Of a stretch of DNA of 36,028 nucleotides, positions 8,410-17,622 are shown one piece after another; position 1 is the stretch's first letter; every line of letters starts with the position of its first letter. The translations under genes and the position numbers were made by a program. The notes beneath the pieces are model-generated. The model searched no databases and was not told where the DNA came from. It was given only the letters and a program-made list of their open reading frames with translations. Source of the stretch: Methylococcaceae bacterium. GTDB taxonomy: Bacteria; Pseudomonadota; Gammaproteobacteria; Methylococcales; Methylomonadaceae. The stretch spans positions 1-36,028 of the forward strand of contig JABFRM010000010.1 of assembly GCA_013141155.1 (NCBI GenBank). The letters run 5' to 3'.

Positions 8410-8922
8410 ATGATTCAGCGATTATTAACCTTAATTTGCGCCTTACTGCTATACCTGATGTCAGGCCTAAGCTTCGCAGAAACCGAGCGCAAAGCCCCAA
8501 GTTGTGCATTAACTTCAATGGATACCCTGCAACGCTATGATTTGCAGAAATTTCAGGGCAAAGTTGTTTATGTGGATTTTTGGGCTTCCTGGTGTCCGCC
8601 TTGCGTAAAATCGTTTCCTTTTTTGAACGATCTTGAGCATGATTTTAAAGATCAAGGTTTGCAAGTTATTGCGATAAATTTGGATGAAGCGTTGCAAGAC
8701 GCAAAGGATTTCCTAGCAAAGCAGCCTGCCAACTTTACGCTAGCGCTGGATACCAGCAAACAATGCGCGCAAGCGTTTGGGGTTATGGCGATGCCGTCCT
8801 CTTATTTAATTGACCGCAAAGGCATTATACGGCACACCTCCCTAGGATTTCGGCCAGAAACTGCCAAAGCATTGCGGACTTTAACCCAGCAATTGTTAAA
8901 AGAATCTGGTGAGCAAAAGTAA
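8410..8922 (+). CDS. TlpA/ResA-like periplasmic thioredoxin
   Basis: A 170-residue protein from the ATG at 8410, which starts a signal peptide/anchor 'MIQRLLTLICALLLYL' ending in 'SFA' (residue 23). An upstream in-frame start at 8323 would put 29 polar residues before it and is less likely. The thioredoxin active site is 'WASWCPPC' (C62, C65), and the cis-proline loop is 'AMPSSYLID'. This is the membrane-anchored or periplasmic TlpA family, which reduces disulfides on exported proteins, often cytochromes or copper proteins. Its stop codon directly abuts the DUF4266 start (taaatg), so the two are translationally coupled. The order tlpA-DUF4266-DUF3570-apbE is a conserved arrangement I know from other proteobacteria, with no settled function. 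Confidence 0.85.
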   Translation: MIQRLLTLICALLLYLMSGLSFAETERKAPSCALTSMDTLQRYDLQKFQGKVVYVDFWASWCPPCVKSFPFLNDLEHDFKDQGLQVIAINLDEALQDAKDFLAKQPANFTLALDTSKQCAQAFGVMAMPSSYLIDRKGIIRHTSLGFRPETAKALRTLTQQLLKESGEQK

Positions 8923-9138
8923 ATGAACATAAGGTTATTTGCACTGTTAATTCTTTTTATGCAAGGCATTACAGGATGCGCTGCTGTTGCACCGTGGGAA
9001 CGCGGCACTTTAGCGAAGCCGCACATGGCGATGGATCCCCATCCCCTCCAGACTGTGATGCGTGCGCATAACTACAGCAGCCGCGAGGCAGCGGTAGGCG
9101 GCCATTCTTCAGGAGGCGGTGGCTGTGGCTGTTACTAA
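8923..9138 (+). CDS. DUF4266 small lipoprotein
   Basis: A 71-residue lipoprotein. The signal peptide ends in the lipobox 'ITGC', with acylated Cys19, so the mature part is only ~53 residues. The body carries the DUF4266 hallmarks 'PWERGTLA', 'SREAAVGGH' and a C-terminal glycine-cysteine tail 'GGGGCGCY' whose two cysteines could bind metal or be a TlpA substrate. The start codon abuts the tlpA-like stop, and the end overlaps the DUF3570 start. Within the tail codons lies AGGAGG (9111-9116), which serves as the ribosome-binding site of the next gene. The function is unknown. Confidence 0.85.
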   Translation: MNIRLFALLILFMQGITGCAAVAPWERGTLAKPHMAMDPHPLQTVMRAHNYSSREAAVGGHSSGGGGCGCY

Positions 9139-11827
9139 AGCTAAACTATCCCTGCTTGCAAAGTCTGCCACACAACGCTCTCTGCCAGTTAAAACGCCTA
9201 CAAGTACCCCCAAATCCAAATCGACCGCTATTGCCAACGCTTCGCTACACGCTTTGACTGCCGCAGCCTTGGCTTTGCCTGGCTTAACCCTGTCGCCAGT
9301 AGTCATGGGGAGCGATGATGAAGTCAGCTTTCAATATGGGCATTATCAAGAGGGTAAACGGGATCTTGCTAATATTCGTAGTAATTTAAAACCCATCGAA
9401 GTGGACAGTCTGCAAGGCAGCGCACGCGTATCCCTGACGGATCGGGTTAAATTTGCATTTAACTATCTTCAAGACACCTGGAGTGGCGCAACCCCCATCA
9501 GCACTGCGCCGCTTGCTTTCAGGGAAAACTATGTCAAATCGACAACCTCCGGCGCATCGCCCTATATAATGCCCTCAAACCTCACCCCTACCCGCCTTGA
9601 TGCACAGCTCAACCCTTTGATGCTTGATCCTGCCACAGGTAAATTTATTAAAAATACGCAATTGGTACATACACTGTCTTCTGCTTCGCCCGAGACCCGC
9701 AAACAAGGGGACTTCAAACTGGGTTATGAATGGGATGAAGCGGCGGTTGAGTTAGGCGGCGGCATTTCGCTTGAAAACGATTATGAATCGCGCTTTGGCA
9801 ATGTCGGTGGACGAATGGATTTTAACCAGAAGCTGACTACGCTCAATCTAAACTTAAGCTATACCAATAGCATTACCCAAGCCACGTTGGATCATGATGC
9901 CGCACCTTATATTTATGAATCGTCCAACCCGCTCGCCAGTTATAATTCAACCCATACCAGCAGCCAACTTGCAAATGTTGGCACGTCCTCATCGTTGGCA
10001 AAAGTACTGACGGGCAATCGAGAAGATTGGGCAACCGTTCTGGGATTAACGCAAGTTTTGAATAAACAGGCGATAATTGAAGCGAGTCTCGGTTATACGA
10101 ACAGCGCTGGCTATATGGCGAACCCTTATAAAACAGTCACCACTGTTTTTGTTGATCCCGCGCAAACACCTGGTGCTGGCGGCGTCTTAAATGGCACAGT
10201 ACTCGCCTTACTTGAAAAACGACCGAATGAACGCAACCAATGGTCAGCTAACTTTCGTTACGTGCAACAAATAGAATCCCTAAATGCAGCACTCCATGCC
10301 AGTTACCAACTTTTTCACGATGACTGGGGCATTACCGCCCACACTTTTGAGCTGGATTGGGCGCAACCTATGGGGGATAGCTGGATGGTTACACCTAGGA
10401 TTCGATACTATTCGCAAGATGCCGCTGATTTTTATGTACCCTATATGGTGTCCAAACAAGCAACACCGGGGGGGAGATTTTTAGTGCCGTTGAACACAAC
10501 CAAACTCCCTGCCAACTACTCTAGCGACCAGCGACTTTCCGCATTTGGCGCATTAAGCGGCGGCATCGCGATCAACAAGCAATTTGCCAAAGGTGTTAGC
10601 CTAGAAGTCGGTGCGGAATATTATACCCACGCCGGATCACTGATGTTGGGTGGTGCTGGCGAAGGCGCTTACGCTGATTTTAATTATTATATGGTTAATG
10701 CGGCGCTGAAAGTTGATTTATCGGCGCTATCATTGTCTAAGGGTAAATTTTTCAATCACAGTGAACATATAGATCATAGCGAACACGCTGGTCATTATCA
10801 GGACAGCGGAGATAAAAAGCAAAGCCAGCCGCACCATAATCATCACAACGCGCCTGCTGGCGTCATGTTTGACCACCTACTGGGTAATGCCGGTGATTTT
10901 ATGGTCGGTTATCGTTATATGTATGCTTTTCAGGGCGGCTCAATGCAGCACGGCGCCGATAACGTCAGTGATCGCGCCATTATTAATGCCGGCTGTAATG
11001 GCAAGCCGTGTTATGTAGCGCCAAATAGTATGAATATGCACATGCACATGCTGGATTTGATGTATGCGCCAACCGATTGGTTGACGCTAATGCTGATGCC
11101 GCAGTTTCTGGATATGAACATGGCCATGCAGCCTTTGGAAGGCGCACCGAATAGCACTGGCTTAACAAATGCCGCCGTGCAACATTCGCAACATCCCCAT
11201 AACACTGGTGGTATTGGCGACACCAGCCTGTATGCACTGTTTAAATTATTCGACCTCCCAGGACATCATTTTCACGCAACGCTGGGGATCAGCGCACCAA
11301 CGGGTGATGTGGGTATACAACTCCGTGATACCCACGGTGTCGCTATTGGTTTTATCCACTATGGCATGCAATTGGGTAGCGGTACTTGGGATTTTAAACC
11401 CAGCCTCACCTATACCGGCGAGTTGGATGAATGGTCATGGGGTGCGCAACTAAACGGCATTACACGGCTTGAAGATCGCAATTCTTCAGGATTTGCCTAT
11501 GGGGACATTTTTCAAGGCACGGCTTGGGGAAATTACCAATTGTCAAATTGGCTTTCAGCCTCCGTACGCGGCGTTTATACGCTTCAGGGTCAGAATACAG
11601 GCGCGTATAATGGCAAATATGCCCCCATCGGCCCTATGGACTACGCCAGCAGCTACGGCGGACGCTATTGGGATGTTGGATTTGGTCTAAGTGCCGCCGT
11701 ACCTTCTGGCGATTTGCAAGGCAACCGCTTGAGTTTTGAATGGCTACAACCAGTGCATGATGAGGTGAATGGTTATCAATTGCCTCGGGAAGGGGCGCTA
11801 TCGGCCACTTGGAATTATGGGTTTTGA
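9125..11827 (+). CDS. DUF3570 protein fused to a His/Met-rich outer-membrane barrel
   Basis: About 900 residues. I chose the GTG at 9125 because AGGAGG at 9111-9116 then has ideal 8-nt spacing; the GTG at 9119 would leave only 2 nt. An N-terminal signal region ('LHALTAAALALPGLTL', ~35-55) leads into a DUF3570 region rich in beta-strands ('VSFQYGHYQEGKRDL', 'VSLTDRVKFAFNYLQDTWSGATP') to ~residue 540. A linker at ~544-577 has nine His in ~32 residues. A second beta-barrel-like region follows (~580-900) with Met/His clusters 'MNMHMHMLDLMY' and 'MLMPQFLDMNMAMQ'; it ends in an aromatic-terminated strand 'TWNYGF' typical of outer-membrane proteins. In related clusters the second region is, to my knowledge, a separate transporter-like gene, so this looks like a gene fusion. 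Metal binding is an inference. Confidence 0.8.
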   Translation: MAVTKAKLSLLAKSATQRSLPVKTPTSTPKSKSTAIANASLHALTAAALALPGLTLSPVVMGSDDEVSFQYGHYQEGKRDLANIRSNLKPIEVDSLQGSARVSLTDRVKFAFNYLQDTWSGATPISTAPLAFRENYVKSTTSGASPYIMPSNLTPTRLDAQLNPLMLDPATGKFIKNTQLVHTLSSASPETRKQGDFKLGYEWDEAAVELGGGISLENDYESRFGNVGGRMDFNQKLTTLNLNLSYTNSITQATLDHDAAPYIYESSNPLASYNSTHTSSQLANVGTSSSLAKVLTGNREDWATVLGLTQVLNKQAIIEASLGYTNSAGYMANPYKTVTTVFVDPAQTPGAGGVLNGTVLALLEKRPNERNQWSANFRYVQQIESLNAALHASYQLFHDDWGITAHTFELDWAQPMGDSWMVTPRIRYYSQDAADFYVPYMVSKQATPGGRFLVPLNTTKLPANYSSDQRLSAFGALSGGIAINKQFAKGVSLEVGAEYYTHAGSLMLGGAGEGAYADFNYYMVNAALKVDLSALSLSKGKFFNHSEHIDHSEHAGHYQDSGDKKQSQPHHNHHNAPAGVMFDHLLGNAGDFMVGYRYMYAFQGGSMQHGADNVSDRAIINAGCNGKPCYVAPNSMNMHMHMLDLMYAPTDWLTLMLMPQFLDMNMAMQPLEGAPNSTGLTNAAVQHSQHPHNTGGIGDTSLYALFKLFDLPGHHFHATLGISAPTGDVGIQLRDTHGVAIGFIHYGMQLGSGTWDFKPSLTYTGELDEWSWGAQLNGITRLEDRNSSGFAYGDIFQGTAWGNYQLSNWLSASVRGVYTLQGQNTGAYNGKYAPIGPMDYASSYGGRYWDVGFGLSAAVPSGDLQGNRLSFEWLQPVHDEVNGYQLPREGALSATWNYGF

Positions 11828-11829
11828 GG

Positions 11830-11878
11830 GATAAAGTTTCAGGCTTTATCGTGTGGGCGCGAATGAGTCCGCACCCAC
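11830..11878. repeat. Two consecutive hairpins between DUF3570 and apbE genes
   Basis: The first is gataaag (11830-11836) with ctttatc (11844-11850). The second pairs gtggg (11853-11857) with cccac (11874-11878), extended by three more pairs past one mismatch. Neither has a T-run. They may weaken or modulate read-through into the apbE-like gene 90 nt further on. Confidence 0.4.
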
Positions 11879-11967
11879 AGCATCCGTTTAGCCTAACTTA
11901 ATGTTAATGCCATTTCTGAGTAGTAACAATATAAAGATTCAGCAACCATGACCGTACAGCATTTAGC

Positions 11968-12906
11968 GTGAAATTTTACCAACATGCTTTCAAAGCAATG
12001 GGTACGCCCTGCGAAATTCAACTTTATAGCCAAACACCAGCCAAAGCCACACAGGTTGTCAACAAAGTTATCGCCGAAATAGCGCGCCTAGAAACACGCT
12101 ACTCCCGTTATCGCAACGACAGCTTTCTCTCAAAAATCAATCAAATCGCCGCCCTTGGCGGCAGTATCAGTGTCGATGCGGAAACCGCTGGATTACTTAA
12201 CTATGCCGCGACCTGTCACATCCAAAGTGATGGCTTATTTGATATTACTTCGGGTATCTTGCGGCGTGCCTGGCGATTCGACCAAAACACCCTGCCCGAT
12301 CCACAGCACCTTGCCGCATTACTGGAAAAAGTAGGTTGGCACAATTGCCGCTGGCAATCACCCACCCTTAAATTTCTAATCCCTGGCATGGAACTTGATT
12401 TCGGCGGCATCGTTAAAGAATATGCCGCTGATCGGATTGCTGCCCTGTGCTGGACGGAAGGCGTGCAACATGGCTTAATCAATTTAGGTGGCGATATTAA
12501 AATTATCGGCGCGCAACCAGACGGGAACCCTTGGCGCATCGCCATTCGTGACCCTCGGCATCCCGATGGCCTATTACAAACCCTGTTGTTGCAACAGGGT
12601 GCCTTGGCGAGCAGCGGTGATTACGAACGTTGCATCACTATTGCAGGCGTGCGTTACGGGCACATACTTAATCCCAAAACTGGCTGGCCGGTACAGCATT
12701 TAGCCGCAGTCAGCGTAGCAGCAGATTTTTGTGTGGTTGCAGGCAGTGCGGCGACTATTGCAATGCTTAAAGCGCACAACGGCATTCAATGGCTGGAGGA
12801 TTTGAGCTTGGCACATTGCTGGGTTGATGTCACGGGCAAGACCGGTGGGTCGCCGGCGCATGGGAACGATAATCATAAACGCCCCCTCCTTGGAAAAAAG
12901 GGCTAG
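11968..12906 (+). CDS. ApbE-type FAD:protein FMN transferase
   Basis: A 312-residue protein starting at GTG; no upstream in-frame start precedes it. ApbE family members cleave FAD and attach FMN to a Ser/Thr of a target flavoprotein, or bind FAD. Motifs seen are 'KAMGTPCEIQLY' at the N-terminus, 'LETRYSRYRNDSFLSKIN', 'MELDFGGIVKEYAADRI' (the LDxGGIxKGYA flavin-binding motif, with Glu replacing the usual second Gly), 'GLINLGGDI' and 'HILNPKTGWPV' with the following 'VVAGSAATIAM' Mg-binding region. There is no signal peptide or lipobox, so it may act in the cytoplasm. No obvious FMN-acceptor protein lies in the cluster. The C-terminal ~25 residues are polar and non-conserved in appearance. Confidence 0.85.
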   Translation: MKFYQHAFKAMGTPCEIQLYSQTPAKATQVVNKVIAEIARLETRYSRYRNDSFLSKINQIAALGGSISVDAETAGLLNYAATCHIQSDGLFDITSGILRRAWRFDQNTLPDPQHLAALLEKVGWHNCRWQSPTLKFLIPGMELDFGGIVKEYAADRIAALCWTEGVQHGLINLGGDIKIIGAQPDGNPWRIAIRDPRHPDGLLQTLLLQQGALASSGDYERCITIAGVRYGHILNPKTGWPVQHLAAVSVAADFCVVAGSAATIAMLKAHNGIQWLEDLSLAHCWVDVTGKTGGSPAHGNDNHKRPLLGKKG

Positions 12907-13213
12907 CGGAGGTTTTATTTAAAATCCCCCTCATTTTTCACAGAAGCTGACCGGGGTTTGCAACCTGCCTTGAACCAACGCGAGGTATTTGAAGTATTTT
13001 TGAATTTTGCATTTGATGAAGGTGCTTTACCCACTGTATTTCACATAGGGCCATTTTTTAAAATACCCCGCCAAGCCCCATTTTAACAAGTCTTGGACAC
13101 CAAGCGGGGCAAGTGTGCTTGGTCGGCTTAATGGTGTTAAAATGACCCATTTTGACACCCGTACTTAACGTTGCTGATGCGTTGAGATGCCATTTTCCCC
13201 CAGCTTTATATAT

Positions 13214-14905
13214 ATGAAAACGCTTACCTTTGCCGCTTTGATTGTTTTATTGACCACAGTATTCGGCTATTTAAGTAACTTACCGCAAGCGGTAGGATTG
13301 GATATCCCAGAAGGGAAGCTCAATAGCTTATCGTTTGCACCGTTTCGCGAAGGACAAGGGCCTTTGGATGCCATCTTCCCCAGCGTTGCAGAAATGGAAG
13401 CAGATTTACAGTTAATGAGTAAAAAAACCCATACCATTAGGGTTTATGCCAGCTCTGAAGGCAATATGCCTGCCTTGCCACCGTTAGCTAAAAAATACGG
13501 CCTAACTATATTGCAAGGCGCATGGCTAGGGATGGGGCCTAAAGACAATCAATTAGAAATCAACGCTTTAATTAAAGCGGCAAATAATTATCCCGAGGTC
13601 ATTAAGCGCGTGATTGTCGGGAATGAGGTATTGTTGCGCGGAGATCTAAAACCGGAACAACTGATTGACTATATTCGCACAGTAAAACGTGCAGTTAAAC
13701 AGCCAGTCTCTTACGCAGACGTTTGGTCTATGTACATGAAATACCCACAACTGATCAAAGAAGTGGATTTTATCACTATCCATATTTTACCCTATTGGGA
13801 GGATGAACCCATTGCCGTTGAAATCGCACCTGCACATATTGCGCGGATTTATAAACAAGTGCAACAAGAAGCGAATGCGCAAGCACCTGGAATTCCTATC
13901 TTAATTGGCGAATCCGGTTGGCCGGGTGAGGGTCGGCAGCGAGGCCGTGCGATTCCCAGCGTAGTAAATGAGGCGAAATTTATCCGTGGCTTAATTAAAG
14001 TGGCCACCGACAATGGTTTTGACTACAACATCGTAGAAGCGATCAACCAATCCTGGAAAAGCGAGCTGGAAGGCGTGGTTGGTGCAAATTGGGGACTGTA
14101 TTCAGTGGATCGGCAAGAAGTCTTTCCCTTGACAGGTAAAGTTTATGAGAATCCCAGATGGCTACAGAACACCTTAACAACGATTGGTTTATTTTTATTA
14201 GTGGTCGGCATTTTCTGGAAACCGTTACAAACCTTATCATCCCTGCCCTTATTGGGTTTACTGACCTTTACACAACTGCTGTTGCTTTTAGGGGTGCATC
14301 AGCTTGAGTATCTCTGGTACACCAGTTATAGCGATTGGCAACGTTTGCAAACCGTATTTTTGTCCGCACTAAACCTGCTGTTAGGTGGCCTGATGGTGCG
14401 GCGACTTTATGAATTGTTAAGTAAAAACGCTATCAATCTGAATATTGGAATGTGGTTTAACGCGCTATATTGGCTGGTGATTGCGTACGCGCTGTATAAA
14501 ACCTACTGCTTAGCCACTTATAGTCGCTATGTCAGTTTCCCAACGGAAGCCACCGCGATTCCAGTCATGGGTATTATTGGATTAATATTGAGCTATTACT
14601 TAACTATCCAACCCAGATTCTGGCCTACTTTCAGCCTGTCGGCGTTACCGGGTGGATTTGAGTTTAAAACATCGTATCATCGACTTATAGGAATTACTTT
14701 GCTGAGCTTAGGCGTATTGATGATGGTTGAAGAAGTACGCGCTTTTGTCGAAAGCCGCGACTTTACTAATGATCACCCTGCACTGAGTGAACGGCTGCGT
14801 TTAGCCGTGACTTTTACTGTTGGTAATAAGCAATTGCTGGCTTGGTTATTCAGTATTGGTATATTGTCCATACCACTGCTACGGAGTAAACGCTTAGTTT
14901 TATAG
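13214..14905 (+). CDS. Membrane-bound GH17 (beta-1,3-glucan) enzyme
   Basis: About 563 residues from the ATG at 13214, which directly begins an N-terminal membrane segment (MKTLTFAALIVLLTTVFG); an in-frame ATG at 13187 would add nine residues. Residues ~35-310 form a glycoside hydrolase family 17 TIM barrel: 'LSFAPFREGQ', 'TIRVYASSEGN', the acid/base Glu138 in 'IVGNEVLLR', and the nucleophile Glu233 in 'LIGESGWPGEG'. The C-terminal ~240 residues carry about seven hydrophobic segments, so the enzyme is anchored in the inner membrane with its catalytic domain in the periplasm. Proteins of this build are related to NdvC-type enzymes that branch or remodel beta-1,3-glucans. No partner GT2 beta-glucan synthase is adjacent. 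Confidence 0.8.
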   Translation: MKTLTFAALIVLLTTVFGYLSNLPQAVGLDIPEGKLNSLSFAPFREGQGPLDAIFPSVAEMEADLQLMSKKTHTIRVYASSEGNMPALPPLAKKYGLTILQGAWLGMGPKDNQLEINALIKAANNYPEVIKRVIVGNEVLLRGDLKPEQLIDYIRTVKRAVKQPVSYADVWSMYMKYPQLIKEVDFITIHILPYWEDEPIAVEIAPAHIARIYKQVQQEANAQAPGIPILIGESGWPGEGRQRGRAIPSVVNEAKFIRGLIKVATDNGFDYNIVEAINQSWKSELEGVVGANWGLYSVDRQEVFPLTGKVYENPRWLQNTLTTIGLFLLVVGIFWKPLQTLSSLPLLGLLTFTQLLLLLGVHQLEYLWYTSYSDWQRLQTVFLSALNLLLGGLMVRRLYELLSKNAINLNIGMWFNALYWLVIAYALYKTYCLATYSRYVSFPTEATAIPVMGIIGLILSYYLTIQPRFWPTFSLSALPGGFEFKTSYHRLIGITLLSLGVLMMVEEVRAFVESRDFTNDHPALSERLRLAVTFTVGNKQLLAWLFSIGILSIPLLRSKRLVL

Positions 14906-14994
14906 CCAGTATAAACGCAAAAAATGCTTATCTTTTTGCAGTCGCGTATCCATTACCACTGCGTGCCTATCATTTATTAATTAGGAGCAAGGCT

Positions 14995-15204
14995 ATGTCA
15001 GAATCAGTCATATTAAATGTAACCGGGATGAAATGCGGCGGTTGCGAAACAAATGTCACGCTTAAGTTAAACGCATTAGACGGCGTTAAATCCGTTAAGG
15101 CAAGCCATAGAGAAAAACAGGTGACGGTAGAATTTGATGCCGATAAAACCAGCGTAGCGGCTATTACTCAGGCAATTATTGCTGCGGGTTATGTGGTCGC
15201 TTGA
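14995..15204 (+). CDS. copZ: CopZ-like heavy-metal-associated chaperone
   Basis: A 69-residue single HMA domain of normal length with a ferredoxin-like fold. The metal site is 'GMKCGGCETNV' with the two cysteines in M-x-C-x-x-C, followed by 'GYVVA' at the end. Such proteins bind Cu(I) in the cytoplasm and hand it to a P-type ATPase. AGGAG lies ~9 nt before the ATG. The CopA-type ATPase gene starts 82 nt downstream on the same strand, supporting a chaperone-pump pair. I see no CueR-type operator upstream. Zinc or mercury binding is possible but less likely given the neighbour. Confidence 0.85.
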   Translation: MSESVILNVTGMKCGGCETNVTLKLNALDGVKSVKASHREKQVTVEFDADKTSVAAITQAIIAAGYVVA

Positions 15205-15286
15205 TCATCTGCTTTTCATTCTACATTGCCAACATCAACGCCGTTGCGCGCGTTAATATCTTGCGCATATTACCTAGAGGTTCGCT

Positions 15287-17521
15287 ATGGACGCATCAAA
15301 AAATCCCCCTATGACTGAATTGCGTTTATCTATTTTAGGTATGCGTTGTGCGGGTTGTGTAAGTGCCGTCGAAGGTGCGTTGGCAAATGTGCCGGGCGTA
15401 ACTGCCGCGAGCGTTAATTTTGCCGACCACTCCGCCTTGGTGAAGGGTAATGCTGCACCTGAGCTGTTAAAAGCCGCGGTAAACGCAGCGGGTTATGATG
15501 CCGCCGTAATGGAAGGTTTGGAAGATCCTGAGCAGCAAGAACGACAGGAACTTGCCCGTTATCGGGAGTTATTAAAAAAGGCCAGTGTGGCTGCCGCTTT
15601 TGGTGTGCCATTGATGCTCGCGGAACACATGGCTTGGTTGCCGGAAATTGGAGTGGGTGCAGGGCTATGGTTTTGGCCCTTGGTGGCAATATTCACTTTT
15701 GGCATTTTAAAGTATTCCGGTGGGCATTTTTTTACTGGCGCACTTAAAACCCTCCAGTTACGCCAAGCGAATATGGATACGTTAATTGCCCTAGGCACTG
15801 GATCAGCTTGGTTGTACTCGTGTGTCATACTTGATTATTCGGCTAGTTTGCCCGCCATTGCCAAACACGCTTATTTTGAAGCGTCCATAATGATTTTGGC
15901 GTTTATCAATTTGGGTTCGGCATTAGAAACGCTGGCGCGAGGGAAAACCTCCAGCGCCATTCGGAAATTAATTGGCTTGCAGCCGCGCACTGCACGGGTT
16001 ATCCGTGAAGGCAAAGAAGTCGATATTCCTATTGAAGAAGTCGGGCTGGGCGAGACCTTAAGAGTCAGGCCAGGCGAAAAAATTGCGGTGGATGGTCAAC
16101 TCATTGAAGGCTATTCCGCTATTGATGAGTCCATGTTAACGGGTGAATCAATGCCAGTTGAAAAAACCGTCGGCGCAACCGTGGTGGCAGGCAGCATGAA
16201 TCAACAAGGCAGCTTTTTGTTCACCGCTACCCGCATTGGACGAGATACCGCCTTAGCACAGATTATCAACAGTGTCCGGCAGGCGCAAAGCAGCAAACCG
16301 GAAATTGCTAAATTGGCGGATAAAATCTCTGCGGTGTTCGTACCTACTGTGGTGGCTATTTCAACTTTAACTTTTTTGATTTGGTGGACATGGGGGCCAG
16401 ACCCTGCGGTGGGTTATGCGTTTGTCACTTCAATGACCGTGTTAGTGATTGCGTGTCCCTGCGCATTGGGTTTGGCGACGCCGATTTCCATTATGGTGGC
16501 AGTCGGGCGCGCAGCGCAGTCCGGTATTTTGATCCGCCAAGGGGAGGCATTACAAACCGCAGGAAAATTGACCTGTGTCATCCTGGATAAAACCGGCACG
16601 GTGACCGCAGGCAAACCCTCGGTGGTAAGTGTGCAACCAATCGGCAGCTATACCGAAAACGACATCTTAAGCTTTGCAGCGAGCATTGAATCTGGCTCCG
16701 AACACCCGCTGGCGGCGGCCATAATCGCCGCCGCCAGCACACAAAACATTAAACCTCAAAAAGTCACCGAATTTGCAGCGATTATGGGTCAGGGCGTAAC
16801 GGGGCAATTGGCCAAACAGTCGCTGGCATTTGGGAATCGTGCACTCATGGAAGCACAGGGGATTAAAATCACTCGACAGATCAAAAAACTGGAACAACTG
16901 GCAGGATTAGGACAAACGCCTATGCTACTTGCCGTCGATAAGAAAATTGCCGGTATTATTGCCGTTGCCGATCCGATCAAAAAAGATTCTGCCGAGGCCG
17001 TGCAACAGCTAAAACAAGCAGGTATCCGCGTGATTATGGTCACCGGTGACAATCAAATCACCGCCCATGCCATTGCCAGGCAAGCAGGCATTACCGAAAT
17101 TCGCGCGCAGGTGTTACCGCAAGACAAAGCCGCTATCGTTAAAGCGCTTCAGCAAGCCGGAGAAGTGGTCGGTATGGTCGGCGATGGTATCAATGATGCT
17201 CCGGCACTGGCGCAAGCAGATGTTGGTTTAGCGATTGGTAGCGGCACCGATGTTGCAATCGAAAGTGCGGATGTGGTCATTTTACAAGGCTCATTGTTAA
17301 AAGTACCGGAAGCGATAGCCTTATCGAAAGCAACGGTACTTAATATCAAACAAAACTTAGTGGGGGCGTTTTTTTATAACACCCTGAGTATTCCGGTGGC
17401 GGCAGGAGTGTTATATCCTGTGTTCGGCGTATTGTTAAACCCGATGATTGCAGGCTTGGCAATGGCGTTATCTTCACTTACAGTAATTGCGAATGCCAAC
17501 CGCTTACGTTGGGTGAAATGA
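15287..17521 (+). CDS. copA: CopA-type Cu(I)-exporting P1B ATPase
   Basis: A 744-residue inner-membrane pump that exports Cu(I) from the cytoplasm using ATP. It has one N-terminal HMA domain (GMRCAGC, C21 and C24), eight expected membrane segments, and the P1B-1 signature C390-P-C392 in '[12 protein letters not shown]'. The phosphorylated Asp434 is in 'DKTGTVT'. The actuator motif is '[10 protein letters not shown]', the nucleotide-binding His is in 'GSEHPLAAA', and the hinge is '[11 protein letters not shown]'. The last segments contain '[16 protein letters not shown]', the M-x-x-S-S site of copper-type pumps. It follows copZ with 82 nt between them. The length and all catalytic residues are normal. 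Confidence 0.95.
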   Translation: MDASKNPPMTELRLSILGMRCAGCVSAVEGALANVPGVTAASVNFADHSALVKGNAAPELLKAAVNAAGYDAAVMEGLEDPEQQERQELARYRELLKKASVAAAFGVPLMLAEHMAWLPEIGVGAGLWFWPLVAIFTFGILKYSGGHFFTGALKTLQLRQANMDTLIALGTGSAWLYSCVILDYSASLPAIAKHAYFEASIMILAFINLGSALETLARGKTSSAIRKLIGLQPRTARVIREGKEVDIPIEEVGLGETLRVRPGEKIAVDGQLIEGYSAIDESMLTGESMPVEKTVGATVVAGSMNQQGSFLFTATRIGRDTALAQIINSVRQAQSSKPEIAKLADKISAVFVPTVVAISTLTFLIWWTWGPDPAVGYAFVTSMTVLVIACPCALGLATPISIMVAVGRAAQSGILIRQGEALQTAGKLTCVILDKTGTVTAGKPSVVSVQPIGSYTENDILSFAASIESGSEHPLAAAIIAAASTQNIKPQKVTEFAAIMGQGVTGQLAKQSLAFGNRALMEAQGIKITRQIKKLEQLAGLGQTPMLLAVDKKIAGIIAVADPIKKDSAEAVQQLKQAGIRVIMVTGDNQITAHAIARQAGITEIRAQVLPQDKAAIVKALQQAGEVVGMVGDGINDAPALAQADVGLAIGSGTDVAIESADVVILQGSLLKVPEAIALSKATVLNIKQNLVGAFFYNTLSIPVAAGVLYPVFGVLLNPMIAGLAMALSSLTVIANANRLRWVK

Positions 17522-17622
17522 ACGTCCTGGTAGGGTGTGACATCGCATACCATTTCTAAAACGTTTCGAGTGCACTTATCCCCAAAAGGTACTTACTACC
17601 TACCCTACGACTTAATAAGGTT

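Noticed and set aside
10983-11237. Two minus-strand open frames inside the DUF3570 gene
   Set aside because: Both are antisense shadows; the plus frame continues a coherent barrel-like protein.
12958-13086. Short open frame of 42 codons (TTG start) between the apbE-like and GH17 genes
   Set aside because: It has no ribosome-binding site, no recognisable motif and is short enough to occur by chance; it may be a gene remnant but I cannot show it.
15414-15828. Overlapping minus-strand open frames inside copA
   Set aside because: They lie opposite a well-supported ATPase reading frame and have no motifs or start signals.
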